Source: Variovorax sp. PBS-H4 (GTDB lineage: Bacteria > Pseudomonadota > Gammaproteobacteria > Burkholderiales > Burkholderiaceae_C). From it: 64,000 nt of DNA. The stretch spans positions 2,976,001-3,040,000 of the forward strand of contig NZ_LR594675.1 of NCBI RefSeq assembly GCF_901827205.1, read 5' to 3'. Under the pieces are notes generated by a model. It did not search any database. It had not been told where the DNA came from and saw nothing but the letters and a program-made list of their open reading frames with translations. Below, piece by piece: positions 26,371 to 34,603 of this stretch; position 1 is the stretch's first letter, and every line of letters begins with the position of its first letter. The position numbers and the translations under genes are program-made.

Positions 26371-28350
26371 ATGAAGCACTTCCATCGACTCCTCCGCTCC
26401 AAGCCTCGCCTGAGCCTCGCGCTCGTCCTCGCCTTCGCCGCACTCGCTGTCGCAGCGGTGTTCCTGCTGCTTCGAGCACCGGCCGTTCATCCATTGGATC
26501 GGCCTGCCCAGGCGATGCGCAGCACGCCGGAAGCCTGGACGGCCGTCGAGAAAGACGGTTCCGACCTGCTGCGCGACCTGCGTGCCGGGCACGTCGGCGC
26601 GCTGGGTCTGGCGCCGAACGCGCTTCTTGTCTCCACCACCCGGGGCGAGCGCTACTTCGTGGTCGACGCCCGCGGCTCCTTTGCAGCACTGGCCATCTCG
26701 CAGGCCCAGCAAGCCGACGCACGCCCTTTCCAGCTTGTCGTGCTGCCGGACAGCACGGTAGGTGCGCCTGCCGCGGACAGCCGTGCGCTCACGACGGCGC
26801 GCGACCTGGCGGCCATCTTCCTGCCGCTCTTCCTGCTCGCGCTCGTGGTCTACACCATGCGTGACTCGATCGGCGGCGGCGCAAAGCTGGTCGAGAAGCC
26901 CGCCGGCGTCGGCTTCGACGATGTGATCGGTGCCGGCGAGGCCAAGCATGCGCTGCAGGACATCGTCGACTACCTGAAGGACCCAAGCCGCTATCGCGCC
27001 ATCGGGGCGCGCGCGCCGTGCGGCGTGCTCATGCTCGGCGGGCCCGGCGTCGGCAAGACGTTGCTCGCGAAAGCGCTCGCGGGCGAGTGCGGCGCGAACT
27101 TCATCGCGACCAACGGCAGCGAGTTCACGTCGAAGTTCTACGGCGTAGGCGTGCAAAAGGTCAAGAAACTCTTCGAAACCGCTCGCAAGAACGCGCCGTG
27201 CATCCTGTTCATCGACGAGCTGGACGGCATTTCCAAGCGCACTTCGTCCGGCGCCGGGCCCGCCGAATCGGAAAGCAACCGCATCATCAACCAGCTGCTC
27301 GTCGAGATGGACGGGTTCGAAGCGAATGAGGGCGTGATCGTGGTCGGCGCGACGAACCTGGAGGAGCATCTCGACGAGGCGCTGCTGCGCGAAGGCCGCT
27401 TCGACCGCCGTGTCCACGTCAAGCTGCCGGACGTGCGCGACCGCTGCGCGATCTTCCGCCTCTATACCGGCAAGCTGCGCACCGAAGGCTCCATCGATCA
27501 CGAGCAGCTCGCCCGGCTGACCACCGGCCTGTCGCCGGCCACCATCGCGCACATCGTCAATCATGCGGCGCTCGTGGCCGCGCGCGGCGGCAGCCGGGCC
27601 GTCGCGATGACCCACTTGATGGAAGCCATCGAGACGACACGCATCGGGGAGCTCAACGGCGCGCAGCGCGCACTGGGCGAGCGCGAGCGCCGCTACATCG
27701 CCGTACACGAAGCCGGGCATGCGCTGGTCTCGGCGGTGCTGGGCTACGGCAAGGTCGAGAAGGTCACCATCCTGCCCCGCGGCGGCGCGCTGGGGGTCAC
27801 GCTCGTCACGCAGGAGGAAGACCAGACGCTGGTGCTCAAGAGCGACATGGAAAAACACATCCAGATGCTGCTCGGCGGGCGCAATGCCGAGCTGGCGGTG
27901 TTCGACGAGGCGTCGAGCGGGGCCAGCCAGGACCTCCAGCAGGCCTCCAGGCTTGCGCTCGACATGGTCGGGCGCTACGGGTTCGGCCAGGATGGCGCGC
28001 TCTTCAGCATCGGCGCGCTGCCGGCACAGCATGCCTCCCGGCAGATCTCGGCAGCTGTGCGCCAGGCCAACCAGCTGCTCGAAACCCTGAACCTCCAGTG
28101 CCAGCATGTTCTGCGCGCTCACCGCCGGGCGCTTGACGCGCTGACCGAGGAGCTGCTGGCGCAAGAGACGGTACCCGGCGCTCGGGTGCTGGAACTTGTC
28201 GGCGCGCGCGGGCCGACTCCGTCGGCCAGCATCATGCCGGCGCCGCACAAGGCACCGCCGTGGAAGCTGACGATGGAGCTGCAACCCGCCTGCAGCGCAG
28301 GTTGTCCGACCAGCAATTCCGCAAACCCGGCCGGCAACGTCTTTCCCTGA
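26371..28350 (+). CDS. FtsH-like membrane AAA metalloprotease (divergent paralogue)
   Basis: A 659-residue FtsH-type protein. Membrane spans are at about residues 14-35 and 147-168 with a short periplasmic part between. AAA module: Walker A GGPGVGKT (about 223-230), pore loop KFYGVGVQKV, Walker B ILFIDELD, and LLREGRFDRRV for the arginine finger. The zinc protease motif is HEAGH (His446, Glu447, His450), with a third ligand likely in SGASQDLQQAS. All catalytic residues are kept. Unlike housekeeping FtsH it has FYGVG rather than FVGVG in the pore loop, a short C-terminus, and no ftsJ neighbour, so it is probably an accessory copy with a distinct substrate set. The start at 26371 removes 61 uncharacteristic residues from the open frame. 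Confidence 0.87.
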   Translation: MKHFHRLLRSKPRLSLALVLAFAALAVAAVFLLLRAPAVHPLDRPAQAMRSTPEAWTAVEKDGSDLLRDLRAGHVGALGLAPNALLVSTTRGERYFVVDARGSFAALAISQAQQADARPFQLVVLPDSTVGAPAADSRALTTARDLAAIFLPLFLLALVVYTMRDSIGGGAKLVEKPAGVGFDDVIGAGEAKHALQDIVDYLKDPSRYRAIGARAPCGVLMLGGPGVGKTLLAKALAGECGANFIATNGSEFTSKFYGVGVQKVKKLFETARKNAPCILFIDELDGISKRTSSGAGPAESESNRIINQLLVEMDGFEANEGVIVVGATNLEEHLDEALLREGRFDRRVHVKLPDVRDRCAIFRLYTGKLRTEGSIDHEQLARLTTGLSPATIAHIVNHAALVAARGGSRAVAMTHLMEAIETTRIGELNGAQRALGERERRYIAVHEAGHALVSAVLGYGKVEKVTILPRGGALGVTLVTQEEDQTLVLKSDMEKHIQMLLGGRNAELAVFDEASSGASQDLQQASRLALDMVGRYGFGQDGALFSIGALPAQHASRQISAAVRQANQLLETLNLQCQHVLRAHRRALDALTEELLAQETVPGARVLELVGARGPTPSASIMPAPHKAPPWKLTMELQPACSAGCPTSNSANPAGNVFP

Positions 28351-28493
28351 AAGAGGCGCAGTAGTTCCTCGGGCTGCCGCGAACTGGACAGCTGTCAAAA
28401 AACCTCGGGAAGGACATCGCCAGTCAGGTTGGCGCAAAGCACCGCGTGCTATCCTTTTTCGAAGCTGGCTACCTGTTCCAACCATCCTCGGCC

Positions 28494-29141
28494 ATGGCTT
28501 CACAACGCGAAAAGCAGGCGGATCGTGTGCCGCGTACACGCGTGGACAAGTTCGCCGAGCGGCGCGCCGAACTTGGCGAGGCCGCGCTGCAGACGCTTGC
28601 CACCTTGGGCTACGCCCGCACCAGCCTCCGTGAGATCGCGCAGAACTCGGAGTTCTCGCACGGCGTGCTGCACTACTACTTCAGCGACAAGGTCGACCTG
28701 ATCGTCTGCAGCGTGCGCCAGTACAAGGCGCGCTGCGTCACGCGCTACGACCGCGTGACGGCGGACGCCGCCAGCTACGACGAGATGATGGAAGGATTCC
28801 TGCGTGCCTTGGGCGATACGCTGCGCGGCGAGGCCCACATGCATCGCCTGTGGTACGACCTGCGAGCCCAGGCCTTGTTCATGGAGGCCTTCCGCGCCGA
28901 CGTGGCTGCCATCGACAAGAGCCTGGAAAACATGGTCATGCGCGTCATGAGACGCTTCTCGGAGTTGGCGGGGGTGCCGCTGGCGTTGTCTCCCGCCGTG
29001 CTTTACGCCTTGTTCGATGGGCTCTTCCAGCATTACCTGCTGCGCCACTTGTCGGGCGCCGAGGATGCCGTCGAAGCCTTGCAGGCGGATGCGCGCAGCG
29101 CCGTCGACGCGCTGTTCGGCGTGACCGAGCACGTCGGCTAG
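28494..29141 (+). CDS. TetR-family transcriptional regulator
   Basis: A 215-residue TetR protein. The N-terminal helix-turn-helix reads LGYARTSLREIAQNSEFSHGVLHYYFSDK, and the C-terminal alpha-helical ligand domain follows from about residue 80. ATG at 28494 is chosen over a GTG at 28446 that would add 16 residues. It lies 143 bases after the FtsH-like gene in the same direction and is convergent with the zinc-ribbon gene. Target and ligand unknown; the HYYF form and RLWYDLRAQALF segment resemble BetI-like repressors. Confidence 0.85.
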   Translation: MASQREKQADRVPRTRVDKFAERRAELGEAALQTLATLGYARTSLREIAQNSEFSHGVLHYYFSDKVDLIVCSVRQYKARCVTRYDRVTADAASYDEMMEGFLRALGDTLRGEAHMHRLWYDLRAQALFMEAFRADVAAIDKSLENMVMRVMRRFSELAGVPLALSPAVLYALFDGLFQHYLLRHLSGAEDAVEALQADARSAVDALFGVTEHVG

Positions 29142-29162
29142 AGCACGCAGGCAGGCTTCGGC

Positions 29163-29894
29163 CTAGTAGCCCAGTTGCAGCGGGTTGCGGCGCGCCACGT
29201 CGCGCCGTGTCTGATCGCGGACGGCGTCGCAGTGCGGGTGCTTGTAGTACTGCGCCTTGGCGCACTGCGCGGCTTCGCAGCGCGCCGCTGCGATGAAGTT
29301 GAGATGCGCGCAAGCGGGTCGCGGGTCGGCCGCGCTCGAGCGCGCGACCACCTTGCGCGACTCTTCCGAACGCACGGCCTGCGCATCGTTGCCGCGGCGC
29401 GGCGGCGGCGCCACTTGCACCAGTTCGCCCTGGACGGGCCCAGGCGCGACCAGACTCTCGGTGGGGCCCAGCGCCTCCGCAGGGCGCACCGGTTCGGAGA
29501 CCGGGAGCCTCTCGTGGTCGGCGGGCGCGAGGGGGATTGCGCCGGCGTTCAGCTGCGTCGGCGCTGGCGCCGCGGCGGCCACCGCCGCCGGGGGGGCAGG
29601 GGAGTGATTCAACGGGACCTTGCGGGTCACATAGGCATACCAGCTGACGAAGACCGTGGTGATCACCACCGACAGCACGGCGAAGCGGATCCAGAAAGCG
29701 CGTGTCTCGATCGGCAGCATGCCTGGCGTTTCCGTCGCCAGCGGCGGCGTCGCGTGCGGCACCCGCAGCGCTTTCATGGTCTGGAGCGCGGACGGGCCGG
29801 TGGCGGCGTAGGAGGGCAGTTTTGCCGCGCAGCCCTTGCAGAATTTGGCGCTCTCGCGGTTCCCGGTCCCGCATTGGTCGCAGACCACAGGCAT
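29163..29894 (-). CDS. Zinc-ribbon single-span membrane protein
   Basis: A 243-residue protein with an N-terminal zinc ribbon CDQCGTGNRESAKFCKGC (two CxxC knuckles), a single membrane span at about residues 68-88 (FWIRFAVLSVVITTVFVSWY), a proline/alanine-rich linker, and a cysteine-containing C-terminal region (PACAHLNFIAAARCEAAQC). The last gene of the cbpA-cbpM unit, one base after cbpM. This suggests a role in membrane-associated protein quality control, but the function is unknown. Confidence 0.65.
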   Translation of the reverse strand: MPVVCDQCGTGNRESAKFCKGCAAKLPSYAATGPSALQTMKALRVPHATPPLATETPGMLPIETRAFWIRFAVLSVVITTVFVSWYAYVTRKVPLNHSPAPPAAVAAAAPAPTQLNAGAIPLAPADHERLPVSEPVRPAEALGPTESLVAPGPVQGELVQVAPPPRRGNDAQAVRSEESRKVVARSSAADPRPACAHLNFIAAARCEAAQCAKAQYYKHPHCDAVRDQTRRDVARRNPLQLGY

Positions 29895-29895
29895 G

Positions 29896-30219
29896 TCAGA
29901 TCTCCCGGCCGAGGCCCCGGGCGGCGAGCAGGGCCTTGAGCCGCCGCACTTCGTGCTCGAGGTCGAGGATCAACGCCGCCGCGTCGAGGCCGACTCCGAA
30001 ATCGCGCTCCAGCCGGCGCGCATCGAGCGCGCGTTGCAGGTCGGCACTGTGGAAGCACCAGTCGTCCGGGCCTTCTGCAGGGCCGCGCACCTCGATGATG
30101 CCGATCTCGACCAGCTGAATGACCCAGGTGATCTCTGCGCCGCAGGCATGGGCGAGTTCGCCGGCGCGCAGCGGATGGGCGTTGCCCAGGGGGAGGGTGT
30201 CGAAGGATGGACCGGGCAT
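29896..30219 (-). CDS. cbpM: Chaperone modulator CbpM
   Basis: A 107-residue MerR-like modulator that binds the J-domain of CbpA and blocks its co-chaperone and DNA-binding activity in E. coli. The pattern LAHACGAEITWVIQLVEIGIIE with a following DLQRALDARRLERDFGVGLDAAALILDLEHEVRRL helix region fits the family. Located 4 bases after cbpA, as in other bacteria. Confidence 0.85.
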   Translation of the reverse strand: MPGPSFDTLPLGNAHPLRAGELAHACGAEITWVIQLVEIGIIEVRGPAEGPDDWCFHSADLQRALDARRLERDFGVGLDAAALILDLEHEVRRLKALLAARGLGREI

Positions 30220-30223
30220 GGCG

Positions 30224-31195
30224 TCAGACTCCCAGATGGCGCCGCGGATCGAAAGGGGCGGCCTGTGCCAACTGTTCGTAGGCTTTGCGCGCGACCTCGG
30301 TCTGGGCCGGCGGGAGCGCGATCTCCAGCAGCAGGTAAAGGTCGCCCGCCTGCTGGCCCGCCAGGCCGCGCCCCTTGAGCCGCAGCTTGAGGCCGTTTCG
30401 CGCGTTGGGCGGCACGGTCACCTCGACCACGCCGCCGCCGGGTGTGGGCACCTTCACCTGTGCGCCGAGCGCGGCCTCGGTGGGCGTGACCGGCAGTGTC
30501 ATGTAGAGGTCGCGGCCCTCGACGCGGTAGAGCTTGTGCGGCGCGAGACGCACCTCGAGGTACAGGTCGCCCGCGGGCTCGCCGCCATGACCGGGCATGC
30601 CCTGGCCCGCCAGCCGGATGTACTGGCCGGGATGCACGCCCGGCGGGATCTTCACGGCGAGCGTGCGGGTCTTCCATTGAGGCTGGCCCTGGTCGTCGAG
30701 CTCCTGCGAGCGCAGGGTGATTTCGCGCTCGGCGCCTTTCAGGGCATCCTCCAGCGCGATCTCGATGGCCGCATGGTGGTCCTCGCCGCGGGCCCTGTAT
30801 TGGCGGCGCTGCGCGCTGCGGCGCTCGGCGGCGCCGAAAAGAGAGGAGAAGAACTCGCTGAACTCGGCATGGTCCGCGGGTCCCTGGCCCGGGCCGCGGT
30901 GGAACTCGAAGCCCTCGTCCCAGCCCGGTGGCGGCTGAAAGCCCTCGCCCGGCCGGGCGCCGGCCGAGCGGCCGCTGGCGACCTGATCGGCCAGCGCGTC
31001 GTAGGCTGCGCGCTTTTCCTTGTCGCGCAGGACATCGTTGGCCTCGTTGATCTCGCGCATGCGCCGGTCGGCGTCAGGCTCCTTGCTGACGTCCGGGTGG
31101 TACTTGCGCGCGAGCTTGCGGTAAGCCTTGCGGATGTCCTCTTCCGTCGCGTTGCGCTCGACGCCGAGCGCTTGGTAATAGTCCTTGAAGTCCAT
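30224..31195 (-). CDS. cbpA: DnaJ-type co-chaperone CbpA
   Basis: A 323-residue type II J-protein. The N-terminal J-domain (residues 1-70) has the HPD triad in RKYHPDVSKE. A glycine/phenylalanine linker follows, and residues about 125-310 form the two-barrel substrate-binding region with VKIPPGVHPGQYIRLAGQG and GDLYLEVRLAPHKLYRVEGRDL. No cysteine-rich zinc domain, which separates CbpA from DnaJ. The ATG at 31195 is used; the open frame runs far upstream but without J-protein similarity. Confidence 0.93.
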   Translation of the reverse strand: MDFKDYYQALGVERNATEEDIRKAYRKLARKYHPDVSKEPDADRRMREINEANDVLRDKEKRAAYDALADQVASGRSAGARPGEGFQPPPGWDEGFEFHRGPGQGPADHAEFSEFFSSLFGAAERRSAQRRQYRARGEDHHAAIEIALEDALKGAEREITLRSQELDDQGQPQWKTRTLAVKIPPGVHPGQYIRLAGQGMPGHGGEPAGDLYLEVRLAPHKLYRVEGRDLYMTLPVTPTEAALGAQVKVPTPGGGVVEVTVPPNARNGLKLRLKGRGLAGQQAGDLYLLLEIALPPAQTEVARKAYEQLAQAAPFDPRRHLGV

Positions 31196-31221
31196 GGCGA
31201 TGATGGGCGGCTCGATGCCGT

Positions 31222-31836
31222 TCAGGCCAACGCGGCCCCACCATCCGAATGGTGCAGGAGCGGCCTCACCGCCCATGTAGGACCGCTTCGCCCGAAGTAC
31301 AAGGGTTGCGCGTTGCCAAGCACGTTCGGGTCCGCCGCAATGCCAAGTGCCGCAACCAGGACGTGGAGCGAGCCGCCGTGGGCCACGATCAGCACCGGCG
31401 CGGGATGCGCCAGTGCCGCCTCCAGCGCGGCGCGCTTGCGCGTGACGAACTGGGGCAGGGTTTCGCCGCCCTCGGGTTCGCAGCTCCAGTCCAGTTCGGC
31501 GGAGGAGGTCCCGATCAGGGCGCCGAAGTCGCGTTCTCGCAGGCTGTCGAAGTGCTGCGGTACCTTGCCCAGACCGGCGGCGACCGTGCGGGCGGTATCG
31601 GAAGCGCGACGGGCATCGCTGCAGACCACGCTGCGGATCGGCTCGCCGGCCAGCCGTTCGGCGGCGCGCGCTGCCTGTGTCAGCCCGAGGGTGCTGAGCG
31701 GCGTGTCCACCGCTTGGAAGATCCGTTGCGCATTCCCCTCGGTCTGCCCGTGGCGCAGGAAATAGAAGTGGTCGCAGGCCGGCGCCAGCGGCTGGGCTTT
31801 GGCGAGTTCGATGAGTCGGGCAAGTCCGTTGTTCAT
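31222..31836 (-). CDS. Histidine phosphatase family protein
   Basis: A 204-residue phosphoglycerate-mutase-like phosphatase. FYFLRHGQTEGNAQRIFQ holds the RHG phospho-histidine motif, VCSDARRASDTART the second arginine, LRERDFGAL the acid, and LIVAHGGSLHVLV the second histidine. The length fits small broad-specificity phosphatases of the CobC/GpmB type. It lies between cbpA (26 bases) and the regulator array (61 bases), all on one strand. Substrate unknown. Confidence 0.88.
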   Translation of the reverse strand: MNNGLARLIELAKAQPLAPACDHFYFLRHGQTEGNAQRIFQAVDTPLSTLGLTQAARAAERLAGEPIRSVVCSDARRASDTARTVAAGLGKVPQHFDSLRERDFGALIGTSSAELDWSCEPEGGETLPQFVTRKRAALEAALAHPAPVLIVAHGGSLHVLVAALGIAADPNVLGNAQPLYFGRSGPTWAVRPLLHHSDGGAALA

Positions 31837-31897
31837 GCAAGTCCTCAGGTGGTGGGGCCCTGGGTCAGGGCCACGGCGGACGGCTGCACCTGCTTCA

Positions 31898-34546
31898 TCA
31901 GCTGAAGCGAGCGCTGTACCAATTGGCAGCCTGCATGCGCGAGGCCATGTCGAGCCTGTCGAGAATGCTGGCCACGTGGCGCTTGATGGTATGCGGACTC
32001 AGGTCCAGGCTCCGTGCAATCAGCTTGTTGCTCTGGCCTTGGGTCAGCAATGCGAGAACTTCGAGTTCCCGGCCGGTCAGGCCCGCATCGCGCCCGGTGG
32101 CTGCGACAGCCAACTCCTCCTGCGCGCCGGCCTTGAACTGCCGCGCGGTCTCCCGCCAGTGGTGCAGGATCTTCAGGCCTTCCTCGGTCGCCGCGTTTCC
32201 CCACGCGGCGAGCGACAGCTTCGTGAGCACCTGCGCGCCCATGAACAGGGCCTGCCCGACATTTCCGCTGGTGCGGATTCGTTCGATCAAGGGCGCCAAC
32301 GCGCGCCAGGCTGCGCCGGGCGAACCATCGGCGAGCTCTGCGAGAGCCAGGCGAGTCCGGACCGTGCCGTCGACAAAGAGCGTATCGAGTACCGCCGAGC
32401 TGACCACCAGCGCACGAAGCCCCGTCAGTGCCTCGCCGATGCGCCCATCCTGAAATGCCAGCTGCGCGTCGAAGCTGTGGATGAGCATCTGCACGTCGGG
32501 TTTTTCGTTGCCGACCGCACGCCGCAGCACAGGCAGGTTCGTGCGCACGGTCGGCCAGTCTTCGATGGAAGCCGAGGCCACGATGATCACGATGAGGTAC
32601 ACGAGAGGCAGGTGGCTGGAGCGGTCGAGCAGGGAAAGAGCCGCGACCATGGCCTTGCAGGTCTCGCGCACCAGCTCTCTCTCGTCGCACGTCACCTGGT
32701 ACATGGCCTTCAACGACAACAGCCGCAGGCGCAGGCCCGCGGGCTGGCCCAGCCATCGGGAGTCTTCTTCGATCCGCTGCAGTGCCGCCTCCGTCTCGGA
32801 GACCTTGCCTTGCCAGAGGAGCAGCCAGGCTTCCATCAGGTTCGCGGTGGCTTGCAGCGACCACCGCCCTTCGCCCGCTGCCGCCCGGGCGCCGTTGACC
32901 ATGCGCTGGAGCTGTGCGCTCACCCCGGTACGGCTGATGAAGGTGTTGACCCTGTTCATGCATCGAAACCAGAGCTCGGCGCTGCCGCCCCGCTCGAGCA
33001 TGTCGATCACCTTGGCAAGGCGCTGCCCGGGGCCGTCGGCGGGGCCGTGGTAGCCCTCGTACCAGAAAGAGAGCAACTCGCTGAGCGTCTCGGTTTCGAG
33101 ATCCATGCGCCCGGCGCGCACGACCTGGCTCAAGCTCAGGGCATCGTCCGTGAAGCCGCAGAAAAACATGGCCAGCGCCTGCATCGCCCGCGCCCGCTGC
33201 GCGTCGTCGTGCCGCCCCAGTTCGTCGAATCCGTCGGCGGCATTCGCCATGTGCGAGCGTGCGGTGGCGTACTCGTAGCGCGGCCATGCGCACCAGCCCC
33301 GCACATAGGCCAGCAGCGGCGAGCTGGCCTGGATGTCGGGCGGAAACTGCTCGATGAGGCGGATCACCTGGGCGCCTTCGTCGCGGGCCAGCATGTCGGG
33401 CGTTGCGTCGGCCAGGCTCTGCTCAGCTTCATCCCACGCGCCTGCGCGCAGGTACGTGAGCGTGCGCCGCAGCGGATCTGCTTCGCCCTGCGCCGCGCGG
33501 CGCAGCAGCGTTGGCACTTCGGCGGGATAGACCCTGCGCAGCCGCTGTTCCAGAAAGTCGCGAAAGAGATCGTGCAGGCGCAGCGTCAGTTCCTCGCCTT
33601 CCAGTACCGAGCTGAACAGGCGTCGTCGCCCGATCTCATCGAGCCATTGAGCCGCCCGCGGGTCGCCGCTGATCTGCTGGCAACGCACTTGCGTGAGTTC
33701 GGAAAGCAACGAACAGCGCAGCAAAAATTCCTGCAGTTCACCCGGCAACTCTTCGAGCACTTCGGTGGCCAGGTATTCGAACAGGTAGCGGCGATCGTGG
33801 CGGAGGCCGGCGGGCGCCGTGGCGGCCGATTTGCCCGATGCGGCAAGGCTCAGGCTGAGCCCGGCGGCCCAGCCCTGGGTGCGGTCGTGCAGGCGCCTGG
33901 CCTCCTCGGGACCGTCCGACCCCGTGGCGTGGCGAAACAGGTCTTGCACTTCCTTCACCGAGAAGGCGAGGGCGGCCTCGTCGAACTCGGCCACTTCGCG
34001 CCGCGCCCGCCATCGGCCCAACGCCAGCGGGGGCTCCACGCGCGAGGCGATCACCAGCGTCCAGTTCGGCGGCAGGCCGTCCAGCAGGTGATTGAGGAAC
34101 TCGAAGACGCGCGCGTCCGCGACGGCATGCAGGTCGTCCAGCACCAGAACGCCGCCACCCGGCGTGTCCGTGGCTTCAAGGGTATTGAGCAAGGCCGGCA
34201 CCGCGTCGCGCAGGCGACCCTGGTCCACCAGCGTGAGCAAGGCTTCGGGTGCGAGCCGCCACGGAGGGTCCAGCGGCTCAAGCGCCTCGATCAGGTGGGA
34301 CAGGAGCCGATGCAGATCGTCGTCCTCGTCGGCCGTGAGCCAGGCGAGGGCACTGCCCGCGGGCCGCCGCTGCAGCTGGCGCGACAGCGCGGCCGTCTTT
34401 CCGTAGCCCGCCGCCGCCACCAGAAGGACCAGGCGCCGGTTTGCCAGTGCTTCGCCGAGTTGCTCTTCGAGCTCGTAGCGCTCGATCAGTCCGCCGCGGA
34501 AATGGGGCGTCTGAATCTTGGCGCTGGCGTGGCTGACGGGTTGCAT
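31898..34546 (-). CDS. MalT-type LuxR regulator, array copy 1
   Basis: An 882-residue STAND-class regulator. N-terminal ATPase with Walker A AAAGYGKTAAL and Walker B VLVLDDLHAVAD; a middle of helical TPR-like repeats (about residues 340-800) that would form the sensor superhelix; and a C-terminal LuxR helix-turn-helix with recognition segment LSPHTIKRHVAS and RLDMASRMQAANWY. It is the 3'-most of four tandem paralogues. Residues about 134-181 are encoded by a block identical in copy 3. A GTG at 34579 could extend the N-terminus by 11 residues, but the other copies start at the equivalent of 34546. No Shine-Dalgarno sequence precedes it. Ligand unknown. Confidence 0.88.
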   Translation of the reverse strand: MQPVSHASAKIQTPHFRGGLIERYELEEQLGEALANRRLVLLVAAAGYGKTAALSRQLQRRPAGSALAWLTADEDDDLHRLLSHLIEALEPLDPPWRLAPEALLTLVDQGRLRDAVPALLNTLEATDTPGGGVLVLDDLHAVADARVFEFLNHLLDGLPPNWTLVIASRVEPPLALGRWRARREVAEFDEAALAFSVKEVQDLFRHATGSDGPEEARRLHDRTQGWAAGLSLSLAASGKSAATAPAGLRHDRRYLFEYLATEVLEELPGELQEFLLRCSLLSELTQVRCQQISGDPRAAQWLDEIGRRRLFSSVLEGEELTLRLHDLFRDFLEQRLRRVYPAEVPTLLRRAAQGEADPLRRTLTYLRAGAWDEAEQSLADATPDMLARDEGAQVIRLIEQFPPDIQASSPLLAYVRGWCAWPRYEYATARSHMANAADGFDELGRHDDAQRARAMQALAMFFCGFTDDALSLSQVVRAGRMDLETETLSELLSFWYEGYHGPADGPGQRLAKVIDMLERGGSAELWFRCMNRVNTFISRTGVSAQLQRMVNGARAAAGEGRWSLQATANLMEAWLLLWQGKVSETEAALQRIEEDSRWLGQPAGLRLRLLSLKAMYQVTCDERELVRETCKAMVAALSLLDRSSHLPLVYLIVIIVASASIEDWPTVRTNLPVLRRAVGNEKPDVQMLIHSFDAQLAFQDGRIGEALTGLRALVVSSAVLDTLFVDGTVRTRLALAELADGSPGAAWRALAPLIERIRTSGNVGQALFMGAQVLTKLSLAAWGNAATEEGLKILHHWRETARQFKAGAQEELAVAATGRDAGLTGRELEVLALLTQGQSNKLIARSLDLSPHTIKRHVASILDRLDMASRMQAANWYSARFS
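34003..34146 (-). repeat. Gene-conversion tract in array copy 1 (identical to 39428-39571)
   Basis: By direct comparison, these 144 bases match 39428-39571 in copy 3 without a mismatch, while copies 2 and 4 differ at many positions over the same codons. The next 100 bases on the right still match closely with about seven differences. The tract encodes the Walker B strand and following helices of the ATPase. Confidence 0.85.
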
Positions 34547-34603
34547 GGCGTGGGCATATGACTGTAAACGGTGGTTCACATCGCCCGGCGCGGCGCGAGG
34601 GCG

